This document shows positions 34,257-45,472 of a DNA stretch of 64,000 bases, one piece after another (position 1 is the stretch's first letter; every line of letters begins with the position of its first letter). The stretch is from Aurifilum marmelostoma (lineage: Eukaryota; Ascomycota; Sordariomycetes; Diaporthales; Cryphonectriaceae), in contig JAMXSV010000003.1 of the NCBI GenBank assembly GCA_027559495.1, positions 3,348,001-3,412,000 of the forward strand. Direction: 5' to 3'. The notes under the pieces are model-generated. The model saw nothing but the letters and a program-made list of their open reading frames with translations. It was not told the DNA's origin and ran no database searches. Made by a program: the position numbers and the translations under genes.

Positions 34257-35634
34257 GATAGCTGACGTAGTAGAGGTGCTGGTGGTGGTGCTGCTGGTGG
34301 AGGTGGAGGGAGAAAGTGTCTGTGTGTGCAGCTTGCTTGGTTCGGGGCAGTCTTCTTGCCTCTCGTGTATGGTCCATTAATATTACTGAGCCTCGACGAG
34401 GTGATTACGTCTTATGCTGCTACCAAAAGGACAAAACACCTCCGAAGGCATCTCACGGACCTCCTCGGGCGACGAATCCCGCACAAGGAATCCCGACCAG
34501 CTGGACAACGTTGCCTCTGCCTGCAGCCTCGTTACGTCGACCACATCGGGAACCATTCCTCTGACTAATTTGACACGGACTCGGAGTTGTCTTCTCCGGT
34601 AGGATGACTGATGGCCTGACGAGGGCCACGCTGCGTATCCTGAGCCGCAGGCCTGCAGCGATTGCACACTTACTACTCGTATAGGTAAGCAGGTTATCAG
34701 CACGTGTGGGTGTGTTGGCGGCCGCAATCAATGGGATGGCAGGATCAACAAGAACAAAAGAAGAAGAAAAAGAGGGGGGGGGAAAAAAAAAACAAACAAA
34801 TCACAAATAAGACGAAGAGGCGCGTATAAGCAGATAATAAGACTAGTCATAATAATAATACAAATCAGCCCGTTATAGATGACTACTATTATCTATCAAA
34901 GCCAAGAAACTGACCCGGATCGAGAACAGTCCGCAGAAAGGGAAGGGGGGGGGGGGGCGGCCTATATTATACAGTAAGTACCGCGGGCTGGGCCGTTAAC
35001 CGAAGTCACGTGGGAAGAGAGAACCAGTCCCAGAGCATAATCCGTATTATTCTTACTTGCTCGATCGAGGGGGACGGGGTGTGTCTGTAAGCTGGGTGAG
35101 TACGAAACCCTTCTAAAATCCCACAGGAATGACGCCGCATCTGGGGGATGCCCCCCCCTCCTTCAATTCTTCTGATTCACTCCTTGCTCTGGAAGGAAGA
35201 TACTATTGGCAATAGGTCTAACGTAAGAGCCGGCATCAAAGGCTACGATAGGATGAAGTAATGACAACAAAGAAGGCTGCGGCAGGGCCAAGTGTTGACT
35301 AAGTTGGTGCTCTGCTGTCAACGACGACGCCCTTGTCGCTGGCATCCCATGGCATAGATAGCTCCTTCACCTCGAATGCCCATTCGTTGATATAACTCGG
35401 GTCCAAGGCAGTGAGGCTGACCCCTTTTACGGCCTGCTTGCCCCCCCCCCCCCCATTCCTGCTCTGCCTTGGTCGGAGTCGTTTCTTTTCGCAAACCACC
35501 TGTTCTTTTTTTTTAATAATACCTACCTATCTTAGTAGGTGGTATGCTTTTGTTGTGCCCTTCCTGGGTCTTGTTTTCCTTCTTGATAGTTCTTCTTTGC
35601 TTTTCCAAAACCTGTCAGGCCACATCCTATCAAC
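34257..35634. promoter_or_regulatory. Divergent promoter region, monooxygenase and Zn2Cys6 regulator 1
   Basis: 1.4 kb of non-coding DNA. It contains a G13 run at 34945-34957, an A/G-rich stretch near 34752-34800 and a C-rich run near 35440-35453. No exact copy of the CGGACTT motif is present; the nearest is CAGTCCG near 34927. Small ORFs are not convincing. Confidence 0.5.
34945..34957. repeat. Homopolymer G13
   Basis: A run of 13 G in the divergent promoter space of the monooxygenase and regulator 1. Confidence 0.9.
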
Positions 35635-36125
35635 ATGACCGAGAAGGGACGCCGGCAGCAGCCCGGATACGCATGTGAAGAGTGCCGTAGACGCAAGGCT
35701 CGATGCGACCGTGGACGGCCCACGTGTGGACTCTGCGCCGAAACAGGGACGGTCTGTGTTATTCTGGACCGGAAGACACAGAGGGGGCCCAAGAGAGGCC
35801 AGCTCAATGCAATGCGGTCCCAGATTGGTTCGTCATCTCACTGCTCAGTGTTACATTTTCCCCTCCTTCTCTGCAACCCTCCCATCCCTCTCCCTTTTCC
35901 CCTTCCCCCCAGGCAAGCCAACCCCCCCCCCCCCCTCCCCCTCCTATTCGGTGTTACACAATGCCTCAGCTTCTTCCCTGCAGCGCATGGGCGTCCGTCC
36001 TCCATGCAGTAGCACACGTGTACGCCACGTGGGATAGGGGTATCCTCCCGTCGGTGGTGGGCTGCGTCTACCCCAGCGTCTCCTCGCCCTGGTAGTAAAA
36101 AGAAAAAGGAAAAGCAAAAAGAAAA

Positions 36126-36165
<40 letters not shown>

Positions 36166-38190
36166 GAAAAACCCACCTTTAATATTAATTTGGAGATTTT
36201 GTGTGGTAGAGATGTTTCATTTGTGTCTGTACCATGCCCTACCACTTAGATCCCTTTTACCAACGACTATGCCATCACAGCAAACCTACAGAGGCAGCTC
36301 AACCAGCAGCTGGGCTGCGAGGCCGACGCCGCGTCCGTGGAGATATCCGGGCCGCCCTCGCCCGACCGGGACCACGACGCCATAGACATGGACCTCTCCC
36401 TCGCGTGCATCTCTCCCGTGTCGATAGGGGCGGCGACCACACACGGCCTGATAGCTGCTGCACCGACCTCCGCCGTCTCCACAGCCACGTCCGACACCTC
36501 ACCGTTGACCACCGAGTGGCCAGACTGGACGGTCGACTATTTCCGGGACCTCGGGCACGGGGTGGGCATGGGCGGCGGCGGCGGCGGCGGCGGCGGCGGC
36601 CTGAAGCTGCCCCTCCTCCAGAACGGCACCGACATGAACCCGGACCTGACGGACCCCAGCGCCCTACCTCTGATCGAGCCCATGTTCCTCACCGACAGCG
36701 ACGGCGGAGACGCCATCATCACGGACGACATACGCGCCGACCTGGACCAGGTCTTCTTCGAGCGCGTCCACCCGGTGCTGCCCATCATCTACCAGAGGCG
36801 CTACCTCTCGTGGGCCGAGAGGAAGAACCCCGGAGCCGCCCGGGCCTGTCTCCGGTCCGCCATGCGCGCCATGGCCGCCGCCATGTCGGCCCCCGGCACC
36901 CGCTTCTGCGACCAGCTGTACGCCAGGACGTGCCGCCTCCTGCAGGCCTGCTCGGTCGGGTCCAAGGACGACATCGCCGTCGAGTACATCCAGGCCTGGC
37001 TGCTGCTGGGCCACTTCGAGCTGCTGCGCGTGGGCGAGCACCAGGCCATGCTCACCGCCGGCCGCAGCTTCCGCCTGGTGCTCATGGCGCGCCTGTTTGA
37101 TATCGACAACGCGCCCGGCCCCGAGGGCGACCGGCAGGACGTCTCGGGGTTTGGGGAGACCTTCTCGGATGTCGAGGAGCGGAGGCGGACGTTCTGGGTG
37201 GCGTTTTGCCTGGACAGGTTTCTTTGTGCGCGGAATGAGTATCCATTGACGCTGCAGGAGGAAATGGCAAGTATTTTTGTTGTCATTATTATTATTATTA
37301 TTCTTATTATTAATAATGATACACCACGTGGCTGATAAAAAAAAAACACCCAGATCCGCACTCGTCTTCCAGCCCCCGAGGCCAACTTTCAGAGCAACCA
37401 GCCTATCCGCACCAGTTTCCTACCCGAGGCCATCATGTCGCCACCTTCTTCACCATCTCTGCAGCAAAAACAGTCCCTAATAGCATCGTCATCGTCGCCA
37501 TTTGCCGAGTGTATCGTGCTGGCGACGCTTCACGGGCGCTGCATGACCCACCACCGCTCCTACACGAGCAAGGAGCCCCAGGGCGGCAGTGGCACCACCA
37601 CCACCACCACCACCAGCAGCAGCAGCAGCAGCAGCAACAGCAACAGCACCAGCAGCGGTAGTATGAGCACGGGTGAGCCCGGCGGCGGCACAGGTGACTT
37701 CTGGACCCGGCAGCAGAGGCTCGCGTCGGCGGTGGAGAAGCGCGTGCAGATGCTGGGGACGGCGACGGCGGCAGCCGACTGCGACGCGATGCTCCTGTTC
37801 GCGCACATGCTGGCGCACAGCGCCGCCATCAAGCTCGGGCACACGGCGCAGGTGGCGTCCGCGGCGTCGGCATGGCGCACCGCCGAGCAGCAGCGGGCGG
37901 CGGCGTCCTCTGAGCGCCGGGCCGCGGGGGCCGCCGCCGAGATGGCCAGGCTGGCCGCGCAGGTCCCCTCGTTCCACTGCTTCCGGGCGCACCCGTTCCT
38001 GCCGGACCCGCTGGGGTGCGCGGCGAGCTACCTGGGCGGGGACCGGGGCGCGCAGCAGCTGCTGCGGGTGCTGCGGGACATGCACGGGATGAATAGTCTG
38101 GCGCGGGGCTATCTGAGCGGGTCGGGGCCGGAGATGGGCAGGGCTGGGCAGTGGGGGGAAGAGGTTGTGCATCATTATGGTCTAGACTAG
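35635..38190 (+). CDS. Zn2Cys6 transcription factor with fungal-specific regulatory domain (regulator 1)
   Basis: Exons are 35635..35827, 36281..37266 and 37354..38190, giving 671 residues. The N-terminal binuclear cluster is CEECRRRKARCDRGRPTCGLCAETGTVC (C-x2-C-x6-C-x6-C-x2-C-x6-C). Splicing places a short coiled-coil linker (QIANLQRQLNQQL) right after it, as expected for dimeric Gal4-type factors. The middle homology region (LDQVFFERVHPVLPIIYQRRYLS ... RRRTFWVAFCLDRFLCARNEYP) is the fungal_trans domain. Low-complexity inserts include a ten-glycine run (36571-36600) and a Thr/Ser/Asn tract (37596-37660). Intron 1 is 453 bases and carries a CA microsatellite; intron 2 has a GC donor (GCAAGT). 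It is a likely pathway-specific activator given its place inside the cluster and divergence from the monooxygenase. Confidence 0.85.
36127..36163. repeat. (AC)n microsatellite, about 18 units
   Basis: An uninterrupted AC dinucleotide repeat inside the first intron of regulator 1. Confidence 0.92.
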
Positions 38191-39282
38191 AGGGGAGAAA
38201 AAGAGGGTTGGATGTCGAGTGAGTGGTTGGGGAGGAGATTGTACGACTATCTGTGTGTTTTGAAAGAGCCCATTATTTTTTTTTTTTTTTTTTTTGATAC
38301 TGATGCTCTAGAATAGTGGTGACAACACCAATCCTAGAAGGACTCGCAGCAATGAGCTTGGAAAGGTAGTCTTTGGTATTCTATTGCACCAGGATCACCT
38401 TCCGGTAGTGATGTTATTCCAGTAAAGGTGAATATATCAAAAGGAGGAGAGTATTCAGCGGTCAACGTCCGGTTTCAGGACTGGGAATTTCGGACCAGAG
38501 ACCTATCTAAGGTCATCTACTCTATCACTTATAGTCTACAAATTATGGATATATCCTTCAAGTATGAGTCTGCTTGAAAAGGAATGTATAAAGATAAAAA
38601 ACCTTTTGGAGAGGGACAAGATTCCTGCTCAGGTTTCTGTTCGGGATTGTTTCCACCCCAGAACGACATGAATAATAAATCTTGAGTAATTATCACCACT
38701 AAATAATACATGACAACAGCACCTCAGCCAAGCTTCCTATCCATCATCCCAATGCACGTAATATCTGAGTAAGTAAGCACTCATCCCCGGACCACCTCTC
38801 CAAAGCCGACAGCTTGCACATGTCAGCGGACAGGATAATCAACAAACACGTCGTATAGAGTAAGCGAGAACCACACCCAAACTCCGCCTAGGTCCATGTC
38901 CGTCTGCAGGGTATTATCATATAAACCAGGCTAACCGGAAAGAGAGAAATACTATCTAGCCGTGTGCAGGGGGGTGATGAATTTGTCCGATCTGGGGTTC
39001 ATTCTTTGTGTATAGCCTCAGACACGGAATCCGACGGCCCGTGATTGGTCAGTTCCCAACCACCTCTCCAGTGATCTGGTCCGGATTCTATCCGTCGTCA
39101 TGTTGGGAGAGCATAGAAAAATATATTCCCATATTTGCTGTGTTCCAGACGAGTTGAATTTCTGCCATTCATGCCACTCTCTTCTTTTTTTTTTTCTTTT
39201 CTTCCCCCCCTCTCTCTCTCTCAGAAAATCATCAGACAACATCTCTGATTATTATTGTCGGTATTAAATACTGCTACAAACC
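38191..39282. promoter_or_regulatory. Intergenic region upstream of the enoyl-reductase-like gene
   Basis: 1.1 kb non-coding, with T20 at 38276-38295 just after regulator 1. No exact CGGACTT copy is seen; weaker GTCCG/CGGAC fragments occur near 38467, 38486 and 39078. A CT-rich stretch at 39180-39223 precedes the gene start. Confidence 0.5.
38276..38295. repeat. Homopolymer T20
   Basis: A run of 20 T in the 3' flank of regulator 1. Confidence 0.9.
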
Positions 39283-40560
39283 ATGCCTCCCAAGAACCAG
39301 GCGGCGTGGCAGTGTGCCAAAAAGGTCGGGTCGTATACAGTCGACGATGCACCGTACACACCTCCCAAGAAGGGCCAGGTGGTCATCAAGAACGGCGCAG
39401 TCGGGATTAACCCCTTTGACTGGTGGCTGCAATATGTCGGCGGCCTGTTTGCACCCCATGTCACATTTCCTGCGATCATGGGCACAGACTGTGCCGGCAC
39501 CGTGGTCGAGGTCGGCCCTGGCGTGACACGCTTCAAGGTCGGCGACAGGTAAATACCCTATGCATATCTCGATATTCTTTGAGCACACCTCACCCCTCTC
39601 CTGTCCGGTATAATCTAGTCTAACATCATCATTTTTTTTTTTTTTTTTTTTTTAATCACAGAGTAACTGGCAATGCGGCTGTGGTCGCAAAAGAGTCCGG
39701 CCTCGCAGCAGAGGGTGCCTTCCAGCTCTACCCCGTCCTGCGCGAGTACCTCATCTGCCCGACCCCAAGCAACGTCTCGGACGAGCAGGCCGCCGTCCTG
39801 GGTCTCGCCTTCGGCACGGCAGCGTTTGGCCTCTTCTCCAAGGACTACCTGGGCCTGGACATGCCCAAGGTGCCGGCGCGGCCCAACCCGAAGCCCGGCA
39901 AGAGGTACACGCGCGCCGTCATCATCACGGGCGGGGCGTCGAGCCTGGGCGCCTGTGCGGTGCAGATGGCCGCGTCGGCCGGGTACGAGGTGGTGTCGAC
40001 GAGCTCGCCCAAGAACTTCGACCTCGTGCTGGGGCTGGGCGCCTCGCACGTCTTCGACTACAACAGCAAGACGCTGGTGGCGGACATTGTGCGCGCGCTG
40101 CGGGACCGGGAGCTGGCGGGGGCCCTGACGGTGGGCTCGGGCGCCGACCAGGTGTGCGTGTCCGTCATGCGGGAGCGCCTGAGCAGGACGCCCGAGCTGC
40201 CGACGCGCAGGTTTGTCGCCCTGGCCGGCGGCTCGCGGCGGGACCCGGCCACGCTCGAGGGCGCCCTGGTCGTGCCGGGGCTGATGTACAACATGATGGG
40301 CCTGATGACGAGGCTGGCCGTGCGCAAGATCATGACGGGCATCGAGGTCAAGTTTGTCATGATCAAGGACGTGGCCAACCCGGACAGCTGCGTGGCCCGC
40401 GTCTACCAGGACTTCCTGGGGCCGGCGCTGGCCTCTGGGCAGTTCGTGCCGGCCCCGGCTGCGCTGGTGGTCGGGCGGGGGCTGGACAAGATCCAGGAGG
40501 CCTTGGAGGTTCAGAAGAAGGGGGGTTTCTGCCAACAAGGTGGTGGTGTCTCTGCCTTGA
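39283..40560 (+). CDS. Zinc-less MDR, trans-acting enoyl reductase type, with apparent 1-base frameshift near the end
   Basis: Exons are 39283..39548 and 39662..40560, about 387 residues if the frame is kept. The N-terminal GroES-like domain has INPFDWWLQ and FPAIMGTDCAGTVVEVGPGVTRFKVGDRV. The NADPH-binding site is AVIITGGASSLGACAVQMA (about 205-223). Catalytic zinc ligands are missing, as in LovC-, ToxD- and MrPigH-type enoyl reductases, which reduce the growing chain on an HR-PKS lacking a working ER domain. The G run at 40520-40525 has one base too many: without it the protein ends with the usual family tail ending VVVSLP at TGA 40558-40560; as sequenced it runs to 40646 with an unrelated tail. 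The HR-PKS at the right edge is one possible partner. A branched acyl-CoA reductase is an alternative. Confidence 0.8.
39632..39653. repeat. Homopolymer T22 in intron
   Basis: A T22 run inside the only intron of the enoyl-reductase-like gene, eight bases before the splice acceptor. Confidence 0.88.
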
Positions 40561-41368
40561 GGTGGGGTGAGTACAGATTGAGATGGGATTGTTGTTTGAT
40601 TATTTTTTTCAAGTCGCCTCTACGGGCTTTTTTTTTTTTTTCTTAATGAGGGAGTAATTATTACACAGATGGCTTTATGAATACCCAATCAAAACCAAGA
40701 GACTAGTATTATTTGATGTCCGGTTATGTCCATGCTTGGTGCATATTAAAATTATTAAAAAAAATTCAATAAAAACAATAGTCTACCCCAGGGTACTGAT
40801 AAAACTAATGCAGCATCTGCATGCAGCTTCTGGGCCTGGATCATTCGAAAACAATGCCAAGGTATCAGAAACAGACTTGTTCAACCCTGAACGATATATC
40901 ACAATGATGATATTGCGGTGGGCATCCTCTGTGTAAGCGCCCCCCGTCTTCTCCAACCCCACCTGATAAGAAACAAGCCACCAAGGACACGCAAAGCCAC
41001 CACGGAAACCTCGGAGTGCCATGAGGGATGCATTGGAAGGATGCAGGTGCGCCTGCTGATGTTGGAAGGGCGATAAGTGGCGGCCGATTGTATGTCCCGG
41101 TCCGGCTGGGGTTCGTGGTGGTGTCGACGGCGTCGGAGTCCGGACAGGAGAGGCGCGGCTCGAAGATGGACCGGGGGACCAAAACCAATTGCGATTGGAA
41201 ATATTCGTCAGCAATGGCCTAATCATCTGCCCTGGACTATGCGGCTTTGTTTGATATGGTTCCGTTAATTTTTTTTTTAATTAATTCGTAGAAAACTGGC
41301 CCAGACTTTGTAAAAAGTTTCCAGCCCACCACAGCCTCGCGTTCTTGTCTTTCTGCCCCATTATTCTC
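40561..41368. other. Intergenic region upstream of the drug exporter
   Basis: Non-coding. It holds T-rich and A-rich runs near 40630-40642 and 40757-40765. A GAGTCCGGACAG element near 41138-41149 contains the palindrome GTCCGGAC, related to but not identical with the recurrent CGGACTT motif. Confidence 0.45.
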
Positions 41369-43266
41369 ATGACAATAATGGATCCCGAGAGGACTTCAAT
41401 ACACCTGGCCGGGGAGCCAGAGGACGGAAACACGTCTGGCTCCTCGCAGAATACTGCTGTGGTGCAGGACCAACAAGACAAGGCCGACAAGACCGACGAG
41501 TATGTCCATGTGTTCCCCACGGGCTTCAAGCTGGCCTCCATCCTGGCTGCCGTCGTGGTGTCTTATTTCCTCGTCTTCCTCGACCTGGCCGTCATGTCCA
41601 CGGTGACGCCGGCCATCACGTCCGAGTTCGATTCACTGGTGGACATTGGCTGGTATGGCAGCGCATATCAGCTTGGGAGCTCGGCCTTCCAGCCGCTGAG
41701 CGGCAAGATCTATAGATACTTTTCCGTAAAGGCAGGTATTCCGAAGACCCTGGTAGATATCCGCACGAGGCTGACCATCCCTCCCAGTGGTCCTTCATCG
41801 TCTTCTTCATCATCTTTGAGCTCGGGTCGGCCCTGTGCGGCGCGGCGCAGTCCTCGTCCATGCTCATCGTGGGCCGTGCCATCGCCGGCCTCGGGTCTTC
41901 GGGCATCTTCACCGGCTCCATCACCACTGTTGCCAACGTCCTCCCCCTGCAGAGGCGTCCTGCCATCATGGGGATCAACGTGGGCATCGGCCAGCTGGGC
42001 CTCGCCCTCGGCCCCATCATAGGAGGCGCATTCACCTCCAACGCCTCCTGGCGCTGGGTCTTCTACCTCAACCTCTTCTGCGGCGTGCTCGTCGGCGCGG
42101 GCCTGCTCTTCAACTCCATCCCCGAGGCCAGCGTCAAGCCCCCCCCGCGCCAGGTCGTCGGCACCGCCCTCAGGGCCCTGGACCTGCCCGGGTTCATGCT
42201 CGTCAGCCCCGCCGTCATCATGCTCCTGCTGGCCCTCGAGTACGGCGGCAACCAGTACGCCTGGAACAGCTCCGTCGTGATCGGCCTGTTTGTCGGGTCC
42301 GGCGTCACCTTTGCCGTCTTCCTGGCGTGGGAGTACCGCCAGGGCGACGGCGCCATGATCCCCTTCGCCATGCTGAGGAGCCCCGTGATCCTCTCGGCTG
42401 CCCTGGGCCAGTTCTTCCGCCTGGCCGTCACGCTCGTCGCCGACTACTACCTTGCTATCTTCTTCCAGGCGATCAACGACGACTCGCCCCTGATGAGCGG
42501 TGTGCACATGCTCCCGGCCACACTGGGCCTGGTCTTTGCCACTGTCAGCACGGGCATGGTGACCCAAGTCACCGGGTACTATCTCCCCTGGATCCTCTCG
42601 GGCAGTGTCATCGCGGCTGCTGGGTACGGCGCCATGTCGACGCTGAGCCCCACGACTCCTGCCGCGAAATGGATCGGCTACCAGGTACTCTATGGCGTGG
42701 GCTGCGGCACGGGTTCTTCAGGTGTACGTCTTGTCCTATATTTTCCTTTCCCATGTACTTCTTTTCTTCGCTTTCTTACTGACCCTTTCTTTGGATAGCC
42801 ATTCATCGCCATCCAAAACCTCGTCCCCCTCAAACAGATCCCCACAGCCATGGCCATCGTCCTCTTCGGCCAGAACCTAGGCGGCTCCATCTTCCTCGTA
42901 GTCGGCAACGCCATCTTCAACAACTGCCTCCGCGACCAGCTGCAGCAGCGCGCCTCCGTCATCGGCGCCGACCCAGACGTCATCATCGGCGTCGGCGCCC
43001 GCTCCATTCGCGACCTGGGCCTCCCCGCCCCGGCCCTCGCCGCCGTGGTGCAGTCGTATGCCAACAGCGTGGACCGGGTCATGTACCTCGGCATCGCCGC
43101 GGCCGTGGTGGCGTTTGCTGTCAGCTGGGGGATGGGGAACGGGAATATCATGGAGATCAAGAAGCTCAAGGAGATCACGAGTGATGGTGGTAAGGATAAG
43201 GCGGAGCCGGCGGGTGCGGAGGACCAGGCTGGGGAGAAGCAGGTCGAGGAGAAGGGGCAGGTCTGA
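41369..43266 (+). CDS. MFS drug:H+ antiporter (DHA2-like, about 14 TM), probable product exporter
   Basis: Exons are 41369..41731, 41788..42723 and 42799..43266, about 588 residues. Helix 1 and motif D are in FLVFLDLAVMSTVTPAITSEF, and SLVDIGWYGSAYQL follows. Motif C-like GINVGIGQLGLALGPIIGGAF lies in helix 5. The spread of hydrophobic segments to GIAAAVVAFAVSWGM and a charged Lys/Glu tail fit the 14-helix DHA2 family used by mycotoxin clusters for efflux. Intron 1 needs a GC donor (AAG|GCAGGT) to join K to W in frame; intron 2 is GT-AG. Two ATGs (41369, 41378) are equally possible starts. It is transcribed in the same direction as the reductase and convergent with regulator 2. Substrate specificity is inferred from location only. 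Confidence 0.85.
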
Positions 43267-43642
43267 AGGGGGATTGTGACTGGTTACTTGCATCGTTATT
43301 AGACCTTTGTAGTGTTCTTGATTGTAGCATTAGCCGATGATGATGTATCGTACGTATTAAGAATAGATATTGCTTGAGGGTCGTCAATTTTTTCAATCCT
43401 CAAGCCACCTCGATATACTTGGAAGACGGTCGTCAGGACTGGAAATCAACAACACACACAAGTCTATTCCGATATAAATTCCAGAATGTTTATACATTAT
43501 CTATTGGACCGGGTTTTCAGTTACTTACTTCCTTATCAAATTTAAAGGCGAACATATCCAATTCTTCCACATAGACTGTATTCATCTCGAAGAAGAAACC
43601 AAACACGTGGTAAGAGTCTCTATTAATATAGTCATGAGCAAG
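43267..43642. other. Convergent intergenic spacer
   Basis: Short AT-rich gap between the exporter stop and the regulator 2 stop. Nothing is recognised in it. Confidence 0.5.
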
Positions 43643-45472
43643 TCATGCTACGAAATTACTCAACGGGATGTGAAATAGGTCCCTAGCACTGCCATCCAGC
43701 CTCGGATGACCATGCACATCTTGACCAGCCCCCTCATACTCCCTCACCACCCCACCGCCCCTCAAGGCTGCACAGAACCCACGCACCCTACACGCAATCT
43801 CAGTGAGGACCATCCCCTGCGCCTCTTGCCCCTCCTCGGCAGCCGCTGCCGACCCCAGCTTCTCGGCAACGCGCTCCAGGAGCTCCAGCATATCAACAGA
43901 GGCCCGCACGGCGGCCCGGTCCCAGTGCGGGTCCTCGATGCTGGTGGTGACATGGTGCAGGACCACGAGGCCGCGCACAAGCTGGGTCCACTGCACAAGA
44001 GCCAGGCCCGCAAACTCGGCCGCCGAGAGGGCGAGCAGGGCGTCGACGCAGGCCTTGGCGGCGTCCACGCACTGCCAGAGGCACCACCCGCGCTCGCCGT
44101 TCCTGGGCGGGCCGCTGCTGCTCGTCATGGCAGACAGGTGGCTGACCATAAAAGGCACCATGGACCCGACCGAGTACCTCGTCTCGCTGATGGCGAGGTC
44201 CGCGGCCCACACGTGGGCGAGGTGGCGGCGGGTCGTGCTGGTGCCCACGCCGGCCGTCGGCCCGCCGAGGCCCTGGAGCTCGCCCTGCAGCGTCCCGAGC
44301 GACATGAGCGCCGTGACAGCGGGCGTGGTCCCCGCCGCTGAGGCCTGCGCCGTGTGGCCCGGCTGCTCTGTCTGCTGCTGCCGGCGGATGTGCACGGCCT
44401 TTTGCGCCACGAGCTGCAGGCGGACCTGCACGGCAAAGGCTGCGTCGGCCGGACACTCTCGGCTTGCGCCCAGGGCGGCGAGGCCCTCGCCCATCTGCGG
44501 CGTCCAGCGCAGCGCGTCGGTGGTGTGGTGGAGGTAGGTCGAGACGGCGGAGCTGAGCACGAAGCAGCCGAGGACGGCACGGTGGTGTTCCAGGAAATCG
44601 CTCTGGGCGGGAGGAGACGATGCGCCGGCCTTGTCGATGCCGGCGGGCTGGAACAGTGTCCTGATTCCGGGGGCGTCCATGCTTCCCGGGTCTGAGTGAG
44701 CGTCGATCTCGCACGCCAGCGAGACGGCCTGCAGCGTGAGTCGGGCCAGAAGGAGTTTGGACTGGTGCCAGCCCCACGACAAGAAGGTCAGGAGGGCGAG
44801 GAGCAGGTCGATCCGGTCTGTCTCTTCCTCCAGCAGCGCTTCGGACATGGCGCGCCTCAGCTGGCGGCTCTGTGCATCCTTGTGTCGCCTCTGTGGCGAT
44901 GACACGCAGGTGATGGCACGGAGAAGAAGAGGTCGTCGGGACCGGAGCCGATGCGCTGTCAGGTCAGGAGGAAGATGCACAAACGGGAAGTGCGGCAACA
45001 TACGAGACCGGAACGTGTTGAGCAGGGTCTCGTCAGTGTCGTACTCCGGGCCAGGGTCTAGATCCGGCTCCGGTTGTTGTGGTGAGAGATCCACCTCCTC
45101 GTCAAATTCAGCGGCAAAAACATCCGGAGACGGAGCCGAGTTCTCCGAGTCGAGAGCCTGGGCCGGCTGTCTGGCGTGGTTCGTCCGGGTCCTGCTCGTT
45201 GATGCTCCAACGCCGCCTGCGTCCTGTGTCTCCAGCCGGGAGATGAGGCCGTCGAGCTTCTTCTCGAGCTGGGAAATCCTTGCATCCGAGCCCTTCTTGT
45301 CGTGTACAATCTGGCGGCGTGCCGGGTCGGAGGGCTGGCAGGCCTTCTTCAGGCGGTGGCATCGTTGACACCCGGGGCCATCAGCACGCGCAACACACTT
45401 GCACTTGGACTTGAAGCAGCTCATACAGGCCTGACCAAAGGGGCCGAGATGGCTTGGTCCTCGCCGCTCCAT
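43643..45472 (-). CDS. Zn2Cys6 transcription factor, intronless (regulator 2)
   Basis: Single exon, 609 residues. The N-terminal cluster is CMSCFKSKCKCVARADGPGCQRCHRLKKAC, spacing C-x2-C-x6-C-x8-C-x2-C-x6-C. A coiled-coil-like stretch follows (ARISQLEKKLDGLISRLE, about residues 64-81), then an acidic linker. A helical region (DETLLNTFRSRMLPHFPFVHLPP ... LLRAITCVSS ... LEEETDRIDLLLALLTFLSWGWHQ) matches the pattern of fungal regulators in the Leu3/War1-like group of secondary-metabolite factors. The absence of introns contrasts with regulator 1. It is divergent from the acyltransferase. Two Zn2Cys6 proteins in one cluster may divide control between genes; which one binds the recurrent CGGACTT element cannot be told from sequence. 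Confidence 0.85.
   Translation of the reverse strand: MERRGPSHLGPFGQACMSCFKSKCKCVARADGPGCQRCHRLKKACQPSDPARRQIVHDKKGSDARISQLEKKLDGLISRLETQDAGGVGASTSRTRTNHARQPAQALDSENSAPSPDVFAAEFDEEVDLSPQQPEPDLDPGPEYDTDETLLNTFRSRMLPHFPFVHLPPDLTAHRLRSRRPLLLRAITCVSSPQRRHKDAQSRQLRRAMSEALLEEETDRIDLLLALLTFLSWGWHQSKLLLARLTLQAVSLACEIDAHSDPGSMDAPGIRTLFQPAGIDKAGASSPPAQSDFLEHHRAVLGCFVLSSAVSTYLHHTTDALRWTPQMGEGLAALGASRECPADAAFAVQVRLQLVAQKAVHIRRQQQTEQPGHTAQASAAGTTPAVTALMSLGTLQGELQGLGGPTAGVGTSTTRRHLAHVWAADLAISETRYSVGSMVPFMVSHLSAMTSSSGPPRNGERGWCLWQCVDAAKACVDALLALSAAEFAGLALVQWTQLVRGLVVLHHVTTSIEDPHWDRAAVRASVDMLELLERVAEKLGSAAAAEEGQEAQGMVLTEIACRVRGFCAALRGGGVVREYEGAGQDVHGHPRLDGSARDLFHIPLSNFVA

Noticed and set aside
36127..36163. 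CA repeat as part of a CRISPR-like or functional array
   Set aside because: It is a plain dinucleotide microsatellite within an intron, with no spacers.
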